A DNA stretch of 64,000 bases from Paraburkholderia podalyriae (GTDB lineage: Bacteria; Pseudomonadota; Gammaproteobacteria; Burkholderiales; Burkholderiaceae): contig NZ_VZQQ01000004.1 in NCBI RefSeq assembly GCF_014397785.1, positions 124,001 through 188,000 on the forward strand, written 5' to 3'. The notes under the pieces were generated by a model. It was given only the letters and a program-made list of their open reading frames with translations. It did no database searches and was not told the DNA's origin. Positions 1 through 10,429 of the stretch are shown piece after piece (position 1 is the first letter of the stretch; every line of letters begins with the position of its first letter). Made by a program: the position numbers and the translations under genes.

Positions 1-1292
1 AGATCAACGCAGACGGCAGCGTCGACACGTTGCAGGCGACCAACCTGCAGTCCACCGTGACGACCGACAGCTACGGCGCGAGTCTGCAACTGACGCTGCT
101 CGGCAAGCTCGGCGGCATGCAGAACCAGTTCATCGCGGGCATGGCCGTCGATGCCGCCGATTCGCGCTTCACGCAGTCGTCGCAGGACGCGGCGTTCACC
201 GATTCGCGCGCGACGGTCGGCATCGGCAATTTCGCGCAGCAAACCGACGCGAACACGCACAACACGAACTACGGCATCTACCTGACGGACACGCTGTCGC
301 TGACACCGCAGTGGTCGCTGACGCTGTCGGGCCGCTACAACTGGGCCGATGCGACGATCGGCGACGAAACCGGCACGCAGCCGCAGCTCGACGGCCACCA
401 TACGTTCTCGCGCTTCAATCCGGCGGTCGGCATCAACTGGAATCCGACGCCGGCGCTCACCGCGTACGCGACCTACAACGAGGGCATGCGCTCGCCGACC
501 GCGATCGAACTGGCCTGCGCCGATCCGAACGCACCGTGTTCGCTGCCGAACAACTTCATCTCCGATCCGTCGTTGCAGCCGGTCATTTCGAAGACTTATG
601 AAGTCGGCGCGCGCGGCAGGATCGGCGGCAACACGACATGGAGCGCGGCTGCCTACAGCACGACGCTCGACAACGACATCGAGTTCATCAGCAGCAACGG
701 CGCGGGCAGTTCGCGGGGCTTTTTCCAGAACGTCCGGCGCACGCGCCGGCAAGGCGTCGAACTGGCTGCGCAGACCCGGTATGGTCCATTCACCGTGACC
801 GGCAGCTATAGCTATGTCGACGCGACTTATCAGTCGACGTGGCTCGAGAGCAGCCCCAGCAACTCGAGCGCCGACGCGAACGGCAACATCACCGTGCGGC
901 CCGGCGATCACATTCCCGGCATTCCGGCGACGACCGTCAAGCTGCGGCTCGATTACGCGGCCACCGCGAAATGGCGAATCGGCACGAACCTGACGTGGCG
1001 CGGCAGCATCTACGCGCAGGGCGACGAGAACAACCAGGACGTGAACGGCAAGATCTCCGGCTATCTGCTGATCGATATGGACACCACGTACCAGCTGACG
1101 AAACAGTTGCAGGTGTTCGCATCGGTGTCGAACCTGCTCGACAAGCGCTACGCGAGCTTCGGCGCGCTCGGGGAGAACTTCTTTACCGGGCCCGGCAATA
1201 CGTTCAACGGCGGCACGGCGGTCAACGAGCAGTTCGTCGGGCCGGGGGCGCCGAGGGGGTTTTGGGTGGGGATGAGGTATGCGTGGAAGTAG
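1..1292 (+). CDS. TonB-dependent outer-membrane receptor, C-terminal part (cut by window edge)
   Basis: The reading frame is open from the first bases of the window, so this is the 3' part of a larger gene; only about 430 residues are visible. They form the C-terminal half of a TonB-dependent receptor barrel: alternating amphipathic strands, the repeated pattern of aromatic strand ends (NYGIYLTDTLSLTPQWSLTL, ATYNEGMRSPT), and the closing NLLDKRYASFG segment followed by a last strand ending in W-V-G-M-R-Y-A-W-K. The terminal aromatic-rich strand and the NLLDK-Y motif are characteristic of the family. The protein would import a siderophore, vitamin or other large ligand using TonB-ExbB-ExbD energy; the ligand cannot be told from this fragment. 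A tonB-exbB-exbD set lies at 48.8-50.8 kb but nothing ties it specifically to this receptor. Confidence 0.88.
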   Translation, partial: INADGSVDTLQATNLQSTVTTDSYGASLQLTLLGKLGGMQNQFIAGMAVDAADSRFTQSSQDAAFTDSRATVGIGNFAQQTDANTHNTNYGIYLTDTLSLTPQWSLTLSGRYNWADATIGDETGTQPQLDGHHTFSRFNPAVGINWNPTPALTAYATYNEGMRSPTAIELACADPNAPCSLPNNFISDPSLQPVISKTYEVGARGRIGGNTTWSAAAYSTTLDNDIEFISSNGAGSSRGFFQNVRRTRRQGVELAAQTRYGPFTVTGSYSYVDATYQSTWLESSPSNSSADANGNITVRPGDHIPGIPATTVKLRLDYAATAKWRIGTNLTWRGSIYAQGDENNQDVNGKISGYLLIDMDTTYQLTKQLQVFASVSNLLDKRYASFGALGENFFTGPGNTFNGGTAVNEQFVGPGAPRGFWVGMRYAWK

Positions 1293-1942
1293 TGGCGCTT
1301 GGCGGGGCGGATCATATTGAAGCGCGGCGGCCGGGCGCCGCCCTGTTTCACTTCGTGGAAGCTGTCATGAGCACGCCGAACCGTCACGACATTATCCAGC
1401 CTGATTCGTTGGTCGAGACCATTGCGCGCATTCGTGTCAAGCGGGGTTGCGCCCGTTAGTGATTAGCACTCTATCGAGGCGGGCGAGAACGGTGATGCAA
1501 CCCACACCCCGGTTTCATCCTGTTTCTGTTGTTCCATTTGACCGCTTCTGATTCTCCTGAAAACACCCGACGAATTAACCATCTGAAGGAGTCTCGGTCA
1601 ACAGCTTTAATTTAAGATAGATCCGTTTTGACAAGCATTGACAATAAACGTTAAAAAAAGTGGCAGACTTGTAACTCCTGGCTTTACCACGACGAAACAC
1701 TAACCGGTTCTGTCAGCATTCCAATGAAGGCGGCTTGATTGCCGCCTTTTTCAATTGCGCAGCGAGAAGCAGACGTTTATTCGTTTGCATATTGGGTCCG
1801 CACATATTGGCGCCTTGCGTCCATCAGACAATTCCTGTTTTTGATTTCTGTTGTTGCTTCGCACTGCATTGACAATTTTTAACTTACCCGAGCGGTGGAA
1901 TGAGGTATTTTTCGGCAGGTTAAAAAAAATACGCTTCGCAGA
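1293..1942. other. 650-base intergenic region before cdiA
   Basis: No convincing gene. A 30-codon open frame at 1368-1459 has no recognisable family and no clear ribosome-binding site. The part from about 1560 is clearly more AT-rich than the flanks, with two TTGACA hexamers at 1628-1633 and 1638-1643, but neither has a good -10 element at the right distance. A hairpin terminator sits at 1727-1752. The last 190 bases before cdiA are also AT-rich and probably hold its promoter and leader. Confidence 0.5.
1727..1752 (+). terminator. Rho-independent terminator
   Basis: An 8-base stem (AAGGCGGC paired with GCCGCCTT, loop TTGATT) is followed directly by a T run on the plus strand. It lies more than 400 bases past the receptor stop and 190 bases before cdiA, so it either ends a long receptor 3' UTR or belongs to an unannotated small RNA starting in the AT-rich stretch just upstream. 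Confidence 0.7.
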
Positions 1943-4900
1943 ATGAATAAGAACATGTTCAGGCTGGTTTTCAGCCGGTGCCGGAGTATGCTCGTCGCTG
2001 TTGCGGAAACCGCCATTGCCCACGGCAACGCAAGTCAGGGCGAGACCCATTCATCGGCCTCACGGCGCCCGATCACACTGTTCGCCATGCGTCACGCAGC
2101 TTTCACCGCGCTGGTGCTGTGCGGTCTCGCCCCTGTTCTCGCTGATGCGCAGATCGTGCCCTCGGGCGCGCACGCGCCGAATGTCATCCAGACGCGCAAT
2201 GGCCTGCCGCAGGTCGATATCAACAAGGCGTCGAATGCGGGTGTTTCGGTTAATACGTATTCGCAGTTCGATGTGCAGAAAAACGGCGCGATCCTGAACA
2301 ACTCGCCCGTTATCACGAACACGCAACTCGCGGGACAGGTGAGTGGTAACCCGAATCTTTCGCCAGGCCAGTCCGCGCGGATCATTCTCAACCAGGTCAA
2401 CAGCAATTCGCCCAGCCAGTTGCGCGGCTATCTCGAAGTGGCGGGCAACAGGGCCGAAGTCGTCGTGGCAAACGGTTCCGGGATCGTGGTCGATGGCGGC
2501 GGCTTCATCAATACCACGCGCGGCATTCTCACCACCGGTACGCCGATGCTCGACGCGGGCGGCAACCTGAGCGGTTTTAACGTAACTGGCGGCATGATTA
2601 CCGTCCAGGGCGCGGGCCTGGACGCGACCAATATTGATCAGGTCGACCTGATCTCCCGCGCGGTGGAGGCTAACGCGGCCATCCGTGCCAACGGCCTGAA
2701 TGTTATCGCCGGCGCGAATCAGGTCAGTCACGATACGCTTGCGGCCACCCCTATTGCGGGCGATGGTCCCGCGCCGGGCGTGTCTATCGACGTGAGCCAG
2801 CTTGGCGGCATGTACGCCAACCGTATCCTGCTGGTGGGCACCGAGAACGGTGTCGGCGTATCGAATGCGGGCGTCATCGCCGCCCAGGCGGGCGACCTGA
2901 CGCTCACGACGCAGGGCAGGCTGGTTCTCACCGGCAAGACAACCGCGAGCGGCAATCTTGCGGTGTCAGCGGCGGGCGATGTGGACAACAGCGGCTCAAC
3001 CTACGCGCAGCAGAACCTGACCATCAGTGCGGGGAACGTCACGTCAACCGGCACCCTCGGTGCGGGCATCAATGCGGATGGCAGCGTTGGCCAGAGCGGC
3101 GATCTCAACCTGAGCGCGGCAGATACCCTTTCCGCGACCGGCCAGAACATCGCGGGTGGCAATGCCACGCTTAAGGGCAACAACGTAACGCTTACGGGCA
3201 GCCAGAGCGCTGCTAACGGCGCGCTCACTATTTCCGCCGCGCAGACGCTTGACACCAGTGCGGCGACGCTCAACGCGACGCAGCTATCGCTGGCGGCAGC
3301 GAACCTCACCAACCACGGCGGCACCCTCACGCAGACCGGCACCGGGCCGACAACCGTCAATGTGTCCGGTACGTTCGACAACACGAACGGATCGCTGGCG
3401 ACAAACAGTTCCAGCCTCACGCTCACGCCCGCTGCGCTCATCAACGACGGCGGCAGGATCACGGATTCCGGGACCGGCACCCTGTACGTTGCCACCGGTT
3501 CGCTGTCGAACAACACGGGCACCATCGCCACGAATGGCTCACTGGACGTCCACGGGGGTGTGGTATCGAACCGGGGCGGGACGCTGGCGGGGCAATCGTC
3601 CGTGACGTTTCAGGTGGCCTCGCTCGATAACCGCGCAGGCGGCTATGTCGGCGCACGCGACGTATCGATAAGCGGCACGGGCACACTGAACAACGAGGGC
3701 GGCACGGTGCAGGCCGACGACGTGCTTGACGTGTCAGCGCAGAGCGTTGTGAACGATGGCGGCACGATTGCGAACGGCGGCACCGGGGCTACGACGGTGA
3801 GCGCGAGCGGTGCACTCACGAACACCGGCAACGGACTGATCGGCGGCAACGGTGACGTGTCCGTCGCGGGAGGCAGCGTCAACAATGCGGGCGGCACGCT
3901 CACCGCGTCCGGCGCGACAACTGTCCAGTCCGGCAGCACGCTCGACAATTCAGCGGGTCTGATCCAGGGCAACGGCAGTGTATCGGCCGCGGCATCCGGC
4001 GCGCTCGTCAATACCGGCGGCCAGATCGAATCGGACGGCGCGGGTACGACATTGCAGGTGTCGGGCGCATCGGTGGACAACACGAATGGCCGTATCGCAA
4101 ATGTCGGCACAGGCGCGACGACCATTAGCGCGGCAACCATCACGAACGCCAACACGGGCGGCTTGAGCGGCGCTGGTACGATTGGCGGCAACGGTGACGT
4201 GACTGTGAACGCGCAGACGCTGTCGAACACGGACGGCGCACAAATTGTGTCAGGTCACGACCTGACGCTTGACGCGACGCAGTCGGTGAGTAACACGGGC
4301 GGCACACTCTCGGGTGCGAATAACCTCACGCTCGACCAGGCAGGCGCGACGGTCGTGAACCAGAATGGTTCGATCCACGCCAACGGTGCGCTCGGTCTGA
4401 ACGTGGCGACGCTCGACAACACGTCGGGACGGATCGGCAATGACAACGGTAGCGGTGGCAGCGTTGCCATCACGGCTGGCACGCTGGCCAACAAGGGCGG
4501 CGCAATCGGTAGCGACCAAGACCTGAGCGTCGCGACGAATCAGCTGACCGGTGACGGCCGCATCGTGGCGGGCCGCGACGGCGCAGTAACCATCAATGGC
4601 GACTACACGTTCGACACCGCCAACCTGATCCAGGCGAATCACGATCTGAGCTTCACCACACCAGGCAGCTTCACGAACCAGGGGACGCTCGCCGCGGTCA
4701 ACGCGCTGACGGTCAATGCGGCGAACGTGGACAACCAGGCGGGCGCGGACCTCAATTCGGCCAGCACCACCGTCAACGCGGCGAACGCGATCACCAATGA
4801 AGGCCGCATCGAAGGCGACACCGTTACGACGAATAGCGCCACTCTGGCCAACACCGCCACCATCATTGGCAATACCGTCACGGCGAACGCCAGCCAGTCC

Positions 4901-7900
4901 ATTGTGAACACCGGCCCCGCCGCCATCATGGCCGCCGCTTCGCAACTGAACCTGTACTCGCCCGGCGATATCTCGAACACGCGCGGCGCGAACCTGTTCA
5001 GCCTGGACGATATCAACATCGCCGCCAACGCGACGCGCGACGGTAACGGTCTGCTCGCGAACCGTAGTGATTCAGTCACCAACGACCAGTCCACCATCGA
5101 GGCGCAAGGCAACATCGAAGTCGCGACGCAGACGCTGACGAACTCGCGGCCCGCGCCCACGGTTAAGACGGTGACAACCGATGTCGAGACTAAACACCAG
5201 ACCAAGCGCGACAAGTACATCATCTGTCCGACCGGTGGTTCGATTCCGGCCTGCTCCAATCCCACCTGGAGCGATGACTACAAGAATCCGCTCGACGCAA
5301 CGTTCAGCGCCTCGCAGATCGTGTCGCAGACCTCGGGGCCGAATGCGACCGACAACGTGCTGGTCGTCAACGTCAACGGCCAGCAACAGACGATCTGGTA
5401 CAACACACTGACGAAGAACGCTGACGGTTCAGTCACCGTCAACTACTGGGACGACTACGACCCGAACATCAACTACCTGCCGTCGACCGAATACCCGACG
5501 TTCAGCGGTGGACATAATGGTTATCAGGTCGTCGAGGTCGCGAGAGACACGACGACCACCACGCAGCAGGACCAGGTAACCGGTCCGCAGGCCCAGCAGG
5601 CGCAACTGCTGGCGGGCGGCAACCTGACGCTGGCGAACGTCGGCACGCTCAACAACAGCTATAGTGCGATCGCAGCGGGCGGCTCGATCCAGGTCGGCGC
5701 CAGCCAGCAGGACGGCGAGATTGCCAACGGCAGCGGCAATTACGGCGGCACGCTGGTGAACAATACCGGACAGACGCTGTACCAGTACCAGCGCCAGGAC
5801 ATCGTTTCCACCTATGCGTGGAACGTGGACACCAGCCAGGACCGGCAGACGGTGACGGAACCGTCAATCGTCCTGACGCCTGTGGCGATCGGTGGCACGG
5901 GCGGCACGATCATCGCGAATAACGCGGTCCAGATCAGCGGCACCGACATCAACAATACGAATGTTGCAGCGGCGAATTCGGCCACGGGCGCGACAGGCGG
6001 CACGCTCGGCGCGAATCAGGCGCTGACGGGCCAGCAGGCCAAGGCCCCACAGACGGTCGCGAGCAGCACCGGCGCGCTGAACGTCACGTTGCCAAAGAGT
6101 GGTCTTTACACGTATCAGACCGCGCCCGGCGCATCGTATCTGGTGGTGACCGACCCTCGCCTGACCAGCTACACCAGCTTCATTTCCAGCGACTACATGC
6201 TGCAGCAGCTCGGCCTGAACCCGCAGACCGTGGAGAAGCGCCTGGGCGACGGCATGTACGAAGAGCAGCTTGTACGCGAGCAGATCACCCAACTGACGGG
6301 CCGCGTCTACCTTCAGGGCTACACGAACAACCTGGACGAATATCAGGCGCTGATGACGAACGGCGTGAACGTGGCGCAGCAGTTCGGGCTCGAACCGGGC
6401 ATTGCGCTGACGGCTGCGCAGATGGACGCGCTGACGAGCGATATCGTGTGGCTGGTCAACCAGACCGTCACGCTGCCCAATGGCAGCACGCAGCAGGTAC
6501 TCGCGCCCGTTGTCTACCTCGCGCAGACCCATGCGAACGACCTGCAACCGACCGGCGCGCTGATTTCCGCCGAAGACGTCGAGATTCATGCGACCGGCAG
6601 CGCCACGAACAGCGGCGTGATCAAAGGCGGTACGCAGACGGTCGTCAGCGCCACCGATATCCTGAACCGTGGCGGCACCATCGGCAGCAGCGGGACGAAC
6701 GGCACCACGGTCGTGGCCGCGACGAACGATGTGGTCAATGCGTCCGGGATGATTAGCGGCAACCGCGTTGCGGTGCTGGCGGGCAACAACATCATCAATA
6801 CGACGCTGGTCGACACGGTGGGCGCCAGCAACGCGACCAGCGACAGCAGGATGAACACCACGCTGCTTGGCGCACAAGGCACGATTGCCTCGACCGGCGA
6901 CATGGTGATTGCAGCGGGCAATGACCTGACCATGCACGGCGCGAATATCACCGCAGGCGGTGACGCGCAGATCACGGCGGGACATGACATCACGGTTGAC
7001 GCGGTGCAGTCCACAACGTCGCAGTCCGGGATGCAGAACCCGCAGCATCATTGGGATGCGAGCAGCACGGTCAACGAGACGGGGGCGATCACGGCAGGCG
7101 GCAGTCTTGCGATGCAGAGCGGCAACGACACGACGCTCAGGGGCGCGACCGTTGCGGCGGGCGCCGACATGGCGGTGGTCGCAGGCGGCAACCTGACGGC
7201 TACCACGGTCACGAACACTGCCACTTTCAACAACGTTGCAACGGACGGTCCCTCCCGCAAGGAGGTTGACCATACGTACGATCAGCAGGCGGTCGGCACG
7301 ACGTTTACTGCAGGCGGCAATGCGACGCTTGGCGCGGTCAGCACGGACACCAGCAAGGGCAATGTGACGCTGACCGGATCGACACTCGCGGCGGGTACGG
7401 GGGCAGCGACGATTGCGGCAAGCGGCGACGTCACGCTGAACGAAGCCCGCGAGGAACATGACAGCTACGTGGCGACCGAATCGAAGCGCGGTAGCGCATT
7501 TCACGGCTCGACCACGGACACGACACAGAACACGCAGGCAAATATCGGCGTGGCAAGTATAGTGGCAGGCGATACCGTCAACATCAGCGCGGGCAAGGAC
7601 CTGACCGTGAAAGGCTCGACGGTGGCAGGCACGAACGACGTGAATCTCGGAGCGGCTGGCAACGTCAACATTACGACCTCGCAGGATACGCAGACTACGT
7701 CCACGTACTACCAGAAACATGAGTCGGGATTCGGTACGAGCGGCGGCGTCGGTATCTCGGTCGGCAGCAAGACGCAGACCGATACCACCAACACGTCGCA
7801 GGTGACGAACACGGGCAGCACAGTTGGCTCGCTCGCGGGCAATCTGAGCATCGCCGCGGGCAATGATCTGCATGTGACAGGCAGTGATCTCATTGCTGCG

Positions 7901-10429
7901 AAGAACGTCACCGGTACGGGCGCGAACGTGATCATCGACGCCGCCACCGACACCACGCACTATGACGAGTCGCATGCGGTCAAACAGAGCGGGTTCACTC
8001 TTGCCGTGAAAGCGCCGGTAATCGATGCCATATCGAATGCGGTTGACCAGACACATGCCGCCAGCAACAGCAAGGATGATCGGGCGGCGGCATTGCACGG
8101 CATGGCGGCAGCGAGCGCGGCGCGGGACGCGAATATGGCCGCCGGCGGCCTGGCCAGCGATCTTGCGACGGGCACCACGCCTCAGATGAAGGTCGAACTC
8201 AGTTTCGGCTCCAGTAGCTCGACAAGCACCTACGCGGAGGACTCCACCACAACCGTAGGGTCGAACGTGACGGCTGGCGGAACAGCGGCGTTTGTCGCAA
8301 CGGGTAACGCCACGCCCGGCAGCGGCAACGTGACCATCGCCGGTTCGAACGTGAATGCCAGCGACGTGATTCTCGCGGCGCAGAATCAGGTGAATCTCGT
8401 CAATACGACCGACACCGATTCGACGCGCAGCACGAACCAGTCGAGCAGCGGCAGCGTCGGCATATCCTATGGCAGCAGCGGTTTCGGCGTCGATGCCGCC
8501 ATGTCGAAGGCGCACGGCGACGGCAATACCGATGCGGCCACGCAGAACAACACGCATGTGACGGCCGCTAATACGGCGACAATCATTTCGGGCGGCGATA
8601 CGAACATCATCGGGTCCAACGTGAGCGGCCAGCAGGTGAATGCCAGCGTTGGCGGTAATCTCAATATCGCAAGCGTACAGGACACGATGACGAGCGCCGC
8701 GCATCAGGAAAGTACTGGCGGCGGATTCAGCATCAGCCAGGGCGGCGGGAGTGCGAGCTTCAGTCACACCGACGCGAACGCGAGCGGCAGCTATGCGGGT
8801 GTCAATGAACAGGCTGGAATCTCGGCCGGTGACGGCGGATTCAACATCAGTGTCGTGGGTAACACCGACCTCAAGGGCGGCCTGATCGCCAGCGAGGCCG
8901 ATCCGTCGAAAAACACGCTTTCGACGGGTACGCTGACGTTCTCTGACGTTCAGAATTCATCCAGTTATGACGCACATTCCAGCGGAATCGGCGGGGGCAT
9001 CACGGCGGGCGATGGTGGCGCGAACTACAGCACGCACGGCAGCACGTCAGGCATCAACGGGGGCGGCGTCGCGCCGATGCTAAGCCAGAACGACAGCGGC
9101 AGCGACAGCGCGACGACGAAAAGCGCGATCAGCGCGGGAACGATCATCACGACCGATGCGGCGAAGCAGACCCAGGACATTGCAGGTTTGAACCGGGACA
9201 CATCGAACACGAACGGCACGGTAGCAAAGCTGCCGGACGTCAATGCTCTGCTTGACCGACAGTCCGACATGATGGCGGCGGCGAGCGCAGCGGGCGAAGC
9301 CGTTTCCCGGCGGATTGGCGACTATGCGAAAACGAAGTATGACGAGGCAGCCGCCGCAGGCGATCAGGCAAGCATGGACGCGTGGAAGGAAGGCGGCACA
9401 GATCGCGCGATGATGCAGGCGGCGGGCGCGGCCCTTGTGACCGGCCTGGCAGGTGGCAATGCCATCGGTGGCGCTGCCGGCGCTGCGATTGCGTCGATTG
9501 CGGCCGGACAGTTGAACAACCTGAGCGATGCAATTGCCGGTTCGAATCCGACTGGCAATGCCTCAATGAACATAGCCCTCGGGAACATCGTGGCCAATGC
9601 GATTGCCACGGGCGCAGGCGCGGCGGTGGGCGGCAACGCAGGTGCAGTCTCAGGGTACAACGTGGACCGGTTTAATCGGCAACTGCACCCTGAAGAAAAG
9701 ACCCTCGCGAAGCAACTCGCGGATAAGAGCGGCGGCAAGTACACTGAAGCACAGATCGAAGACCAGATGCGAATCATGGGGGTGACGGCAAATGGTACCT
9801 ACGAAACGGGCACAGCTACCACGTTAATAGGACAAGTCCCCACTGATTCGGGAGCTCAGTGGATCGGGGCTCCCGCAACGAGTGACGGACAGACGGTTCT
9901 CACGCAGAAGACTGCGCAAGCAGATTCGCAATTGCAGTCGTACATTCTTGCGAACTACAACTCTGCGTCGCCGGGTGGCGTGCCGAGTCAGTACACGTAT
10001 GATCTTTCATCGGGCGGCGGCGCGTTGAACGTGACTGGACCTTTTACCAAATTCGATCAGAGCGATGTGGCGTTCATGCGTAACACGACGGCAGATGCGG
10101 CTGGAATGATCTCGACCAACGCGGGGCGCGTTGGGGCAGCAGCAGCGGCAGCGGGTGCGATTCCCTCACCTTACGCTCCTCTCTTTAATGCCGCAGCGTT
10201 TGGTTCAACGGTGACCGGTTGGCTCGCAGACGGGATTACACAAGTAGCGCGCCCCGACCCTGGCTCATACGTTACTGGGGGGATAGTTGATTTGACCTTG
10301 GGCGGAATATCGAACAAATATCCTTTGGCGGGTCCTGGCTTAACTGAGCTAGGAACTTGGTTAAAGGGGACTGGCGGTGTTACGGATGCCGCATCGAAAC
10401 TGAACAGTGCCGTTGGGGCAAAAAAATGA
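1943..10429 (+). CDS. cdiA: CdiA-type two-partner-secretion haemagglutinin / contact-dependent inhibition toxin
   Basis: A 2,828-residue exoprotein. Residues 1-22 match the extended signal peptide region (MNKNMFRLVFSRCRSMLVAV), followed by a hydrophobic signal ending near residue 70 (VLADA). Residues 70-290 are the TPS secretion domain, with NQVNSNSPSQLRGYLEV and VVVANGSGI. Long beta-helix haemagglutinin repeats follow (about 300-1050), then a middle region with the CdiA-like segment LVVTDPRLTSYTSFISSDYM near residue 1400, then FHA-2-type repeats to about 2300. The pretoxin region ends with NVDRFNRQLHPEE near residue 2575, the Burkholderia counterpart of the VENN boundary. The last 240 residues are the variable toxin tip: an entry-domain-like stretch (GGKYTEAQIEDQMRIMG) and then an Ala/Gly-rich hydrophobic region around AGMISTNAGRVGAAAAAAGA. 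No nuclease motif is seen, so membrane activity is inferred. The gene overlaps its immunity gene by ATGA and would be exported by the CdiB at 15.3 kb. Confidence 0.93.
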   Translation: MNKNMFRLVFSRCRSMLVAVAETAIAHGNASQGETHSSASRRPITLFAMRHAAFTALVLCGLAPVLADAQIVPSGAHAPNVIQTRNGLPQVDINKASNAGVSVNTYSQFDVQKNGAILNNSPVITNTQLAGQVSGNPNLSPGQSARIILNQVNSNSPSQLRGYLEVAGNRAEVVVANGSGIVVDGGGFINTTRGILTTGTPMLDAGGNLSGFNVTGGMITVQGAGLDATNIDQVDLISRAVEANAAIRANGLNVIAGANQVSHDTLAATPIAGDGPAPGVSIDVSQLGGMYANRILLVGTENGVGVSNAGVIAAQAGDLTLTTQGRLVLTGKTTASGNLAVSAAGDVDNSGSTYAQQNLTISAGNVTSTGTLGAGINADGSVGQSGDLNLSAADTLSATGQNIAGGNATLKGNNVTLTGSQSAANGALTISAAQTLDTSAATLNATQLSLAAANLTNHGGTLTQTGTGPTTVNVSGTFDNTNGSLATNSSSLTLTPAALINDGGRITDSGTGTLYVATGSLSNNTGTIATNGSLDVHGGVVSNRGGTLAGQSSVTFQVASLDNRAGGYVGARDVSISGTGTLNNEGGTVQADDVLDVSAQSVVNDGGTIANGGTGATTVSASGALTNTGNGLIGGNGDVSVAGGSVNNAGGTLTASGATTVQSGSTLDNSAGLIQGNGSVSAAASGALVNTGGQIESDGAGTTLQVSGASVDNTNGRIANVGTGATTISAATITNANTGGLSGAGTIGGNGDVTVNAQTLSNTDGAQIVSGHDLTLDATQSVSNTGGTLSGANNLTLDQAGATVVNQNGSIHANGALGLNVATLDNTSGRIGNDNGSGGSVAITAGTLANKGGAIGSDQDLSVATNQLTGDGRIVAGRDGAVTINGDYTFDTANLIQANHDLSFTTPGSFTNQGTLAAVNALTVNAANVDNQAGADLNSASTTVNAANAITNEGRIEGDTVTTNSATLANTATIIGNTVTANASQSIVNTGPAAIMAAASQLNLYSPGDISNTRGANLFSLDDINIAANATRDGNGLLANRSDSVTNDQSTIEAQGNIEVATQTLTNSRPAPTVKTVTTDVETKHQTKRDKYIICPTGGSIPACSNPTWSDDYKNPLDATFSASQIVSQTSGPNATDNVLVVNVNGQQQTIWYNTLTKNADGSVTVNYWDDYDPNINYLPSTEYPTFSGGHNGYQVVEVARDTTTTTQQDQVTGPQAQQAQLLAGGNLTLANVGTLNNSYSAIAAGGSIQVGASQQDGEIANGSGNYGGTLVNNTGQTLYQYQRQDIVSTYAWNVDTSQDRQTVTEPSIVLTPVAIGGTGGTIIANNAVQISGTDINNTNVAAANSATGATGGTLGANQALTGQQAKAPQTVASSTGALNVTLPKSGLYTYQTAPGASYLVVTDPRLTSYTSFISSDYMLQQLGLNPQTVEKRLGDGMYEEQLVREQITQLTGRVYLQGYTNNLDEYQALMTNGVNVAQQFGLEPGIALTAAQMDALTSDIVWLVNQTVTLPNGSTQQVLAPVVYLAQTHANDLQPTGALISAEDVEIHATGSATNSGVIKGGTQTVVSATDILNRGGTIGSSGTNGTTVVAATNDVVNASGMISGNRVAVLAGNNIINTTLVDTVGASNATSDSRMNTTLLGAQGTIASTGDMVIAAGNDLTMHGANITAGGDAQITAGHDITVDAVQSTTSQSGMQNPQHHWDASSTVNETGAITAGGSLAMQSGNDTTLRGATVAAGADMAVVAGGNLTATTVTNTATFNNVATDGPSRKEVDHTYDQQAVGTTFTAGGNATLGAVSTDTSKGNVTLTGSTLAAGTGAATIAASGDVTLNEAREEHDSYVATESKRGSAFHGSTTDTTQNTQANIGVASIVAGDTVNISAGKDLTVKGSTVAGTNDVNLGAAGNVNITTSQDTQTTSTYYQKHESGFGTSGGVGISVGSKTQTDTTNTSQVTNTGSTVGSLAGNLSIAAGNDLHVTGSDLIAAKNVTGTGANVIIDAATDTTHYDESHAVKQSGFTLAVKAPVIDAISNAVDQTHAASNSKDDRAAALHGMAAASAARDANMAAGGLASDLATGTTPQMKVELSFGSSSSTSTYAEDSTTTVGSNVTAGGTAAFVATGNATPGSGNVTIAGSNVNASDVILAAQNQVNLVNTTDTDSTRSTNQSSSGSVGISYGSSGFGVDAAMSKAHGDGNTDAATQNNTHVTAANTATIISGGDTNIIGSNVSGQQVNASVGGNLNIASVQDTMTSAAHQESTGGGFSISQGGGSASFSHTDANASGSYAGVNEQAGISAGDGGFNISVVGNTDLKGGLIASEADPSKNTLSTGTLTFSDVQNSSSYDAHSSGIGGGITAGDGGANYSTHGSTSGINGGGVAPMLSQNDSGSDSATTKSAISAGTIITTDAAKQTQDIAGLNRDTSNTNGTVAKLPDVNALLDRQSDMMAAASAAGEAVSRRIGDYAKTKYDEAAAAGDQASMDAWKEGGTDRAMMQAAGAALVTGLAGGNAIGGAAGAAIASIAAGQLNNLSDAIAGSNPTGNASMNIALGNIVANAIATGAGAAVGGNAGAVSGYNVDRFNRQLHPEEKTLAKQLADKSGGKYTEAQIEDQMRIMGVTANGTYETGTATTLIGQVPTDSGAQWIGAPATSDGQTVLTQKTAQADSQLQSYILANYNSASPGGVPSQYTYDLSSGGGALNVTGPFTKFDQSDVAFMRNTTADAAGMISTNAGRVGAAAAAAGAIPSPYAPLFNAAAFGSTVTGWLADGITQVARPDPGSYVTGGIVDLTLGGISNKYPLAGPGLTELGTWLKGTGGVTDAASKLNSAVGAKK
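9345..9703 (+). repeat. Direct repeat, copy 1 (cdiA pretoxin region)
   Basis: About 358 bases inside cdiA coding for the conserved stretch that ends at NVDRFNRQLHPEEK. The same sequence, with scattered substitutions (roughly nine in ten bases identical by eye), recurs exactly 1,346 bases downstream in the same orientation. In CDI loci this conserved segment is where a new toxin tip can be joined to the filament by homologous recombination. Confidence 0.9.

Noticed and set aside
1628..1643. Two TTGACA hexamers as a sigma-70 promoter
   Set aside because: At 17-base spacing the -10 candidates are TTAAAA and TGGCAG, too poor to call a promoter.
5864..8767. A 967-codon open frame on the minus strand
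   Set aside because: It lies entirely antisense to the repeat-rich part of cdiA. Its Arg/His/Val/Gly-rich composition mirrors the repetitive Gly/Asn/Thr codons of cdiA, and it has no motif of its own.
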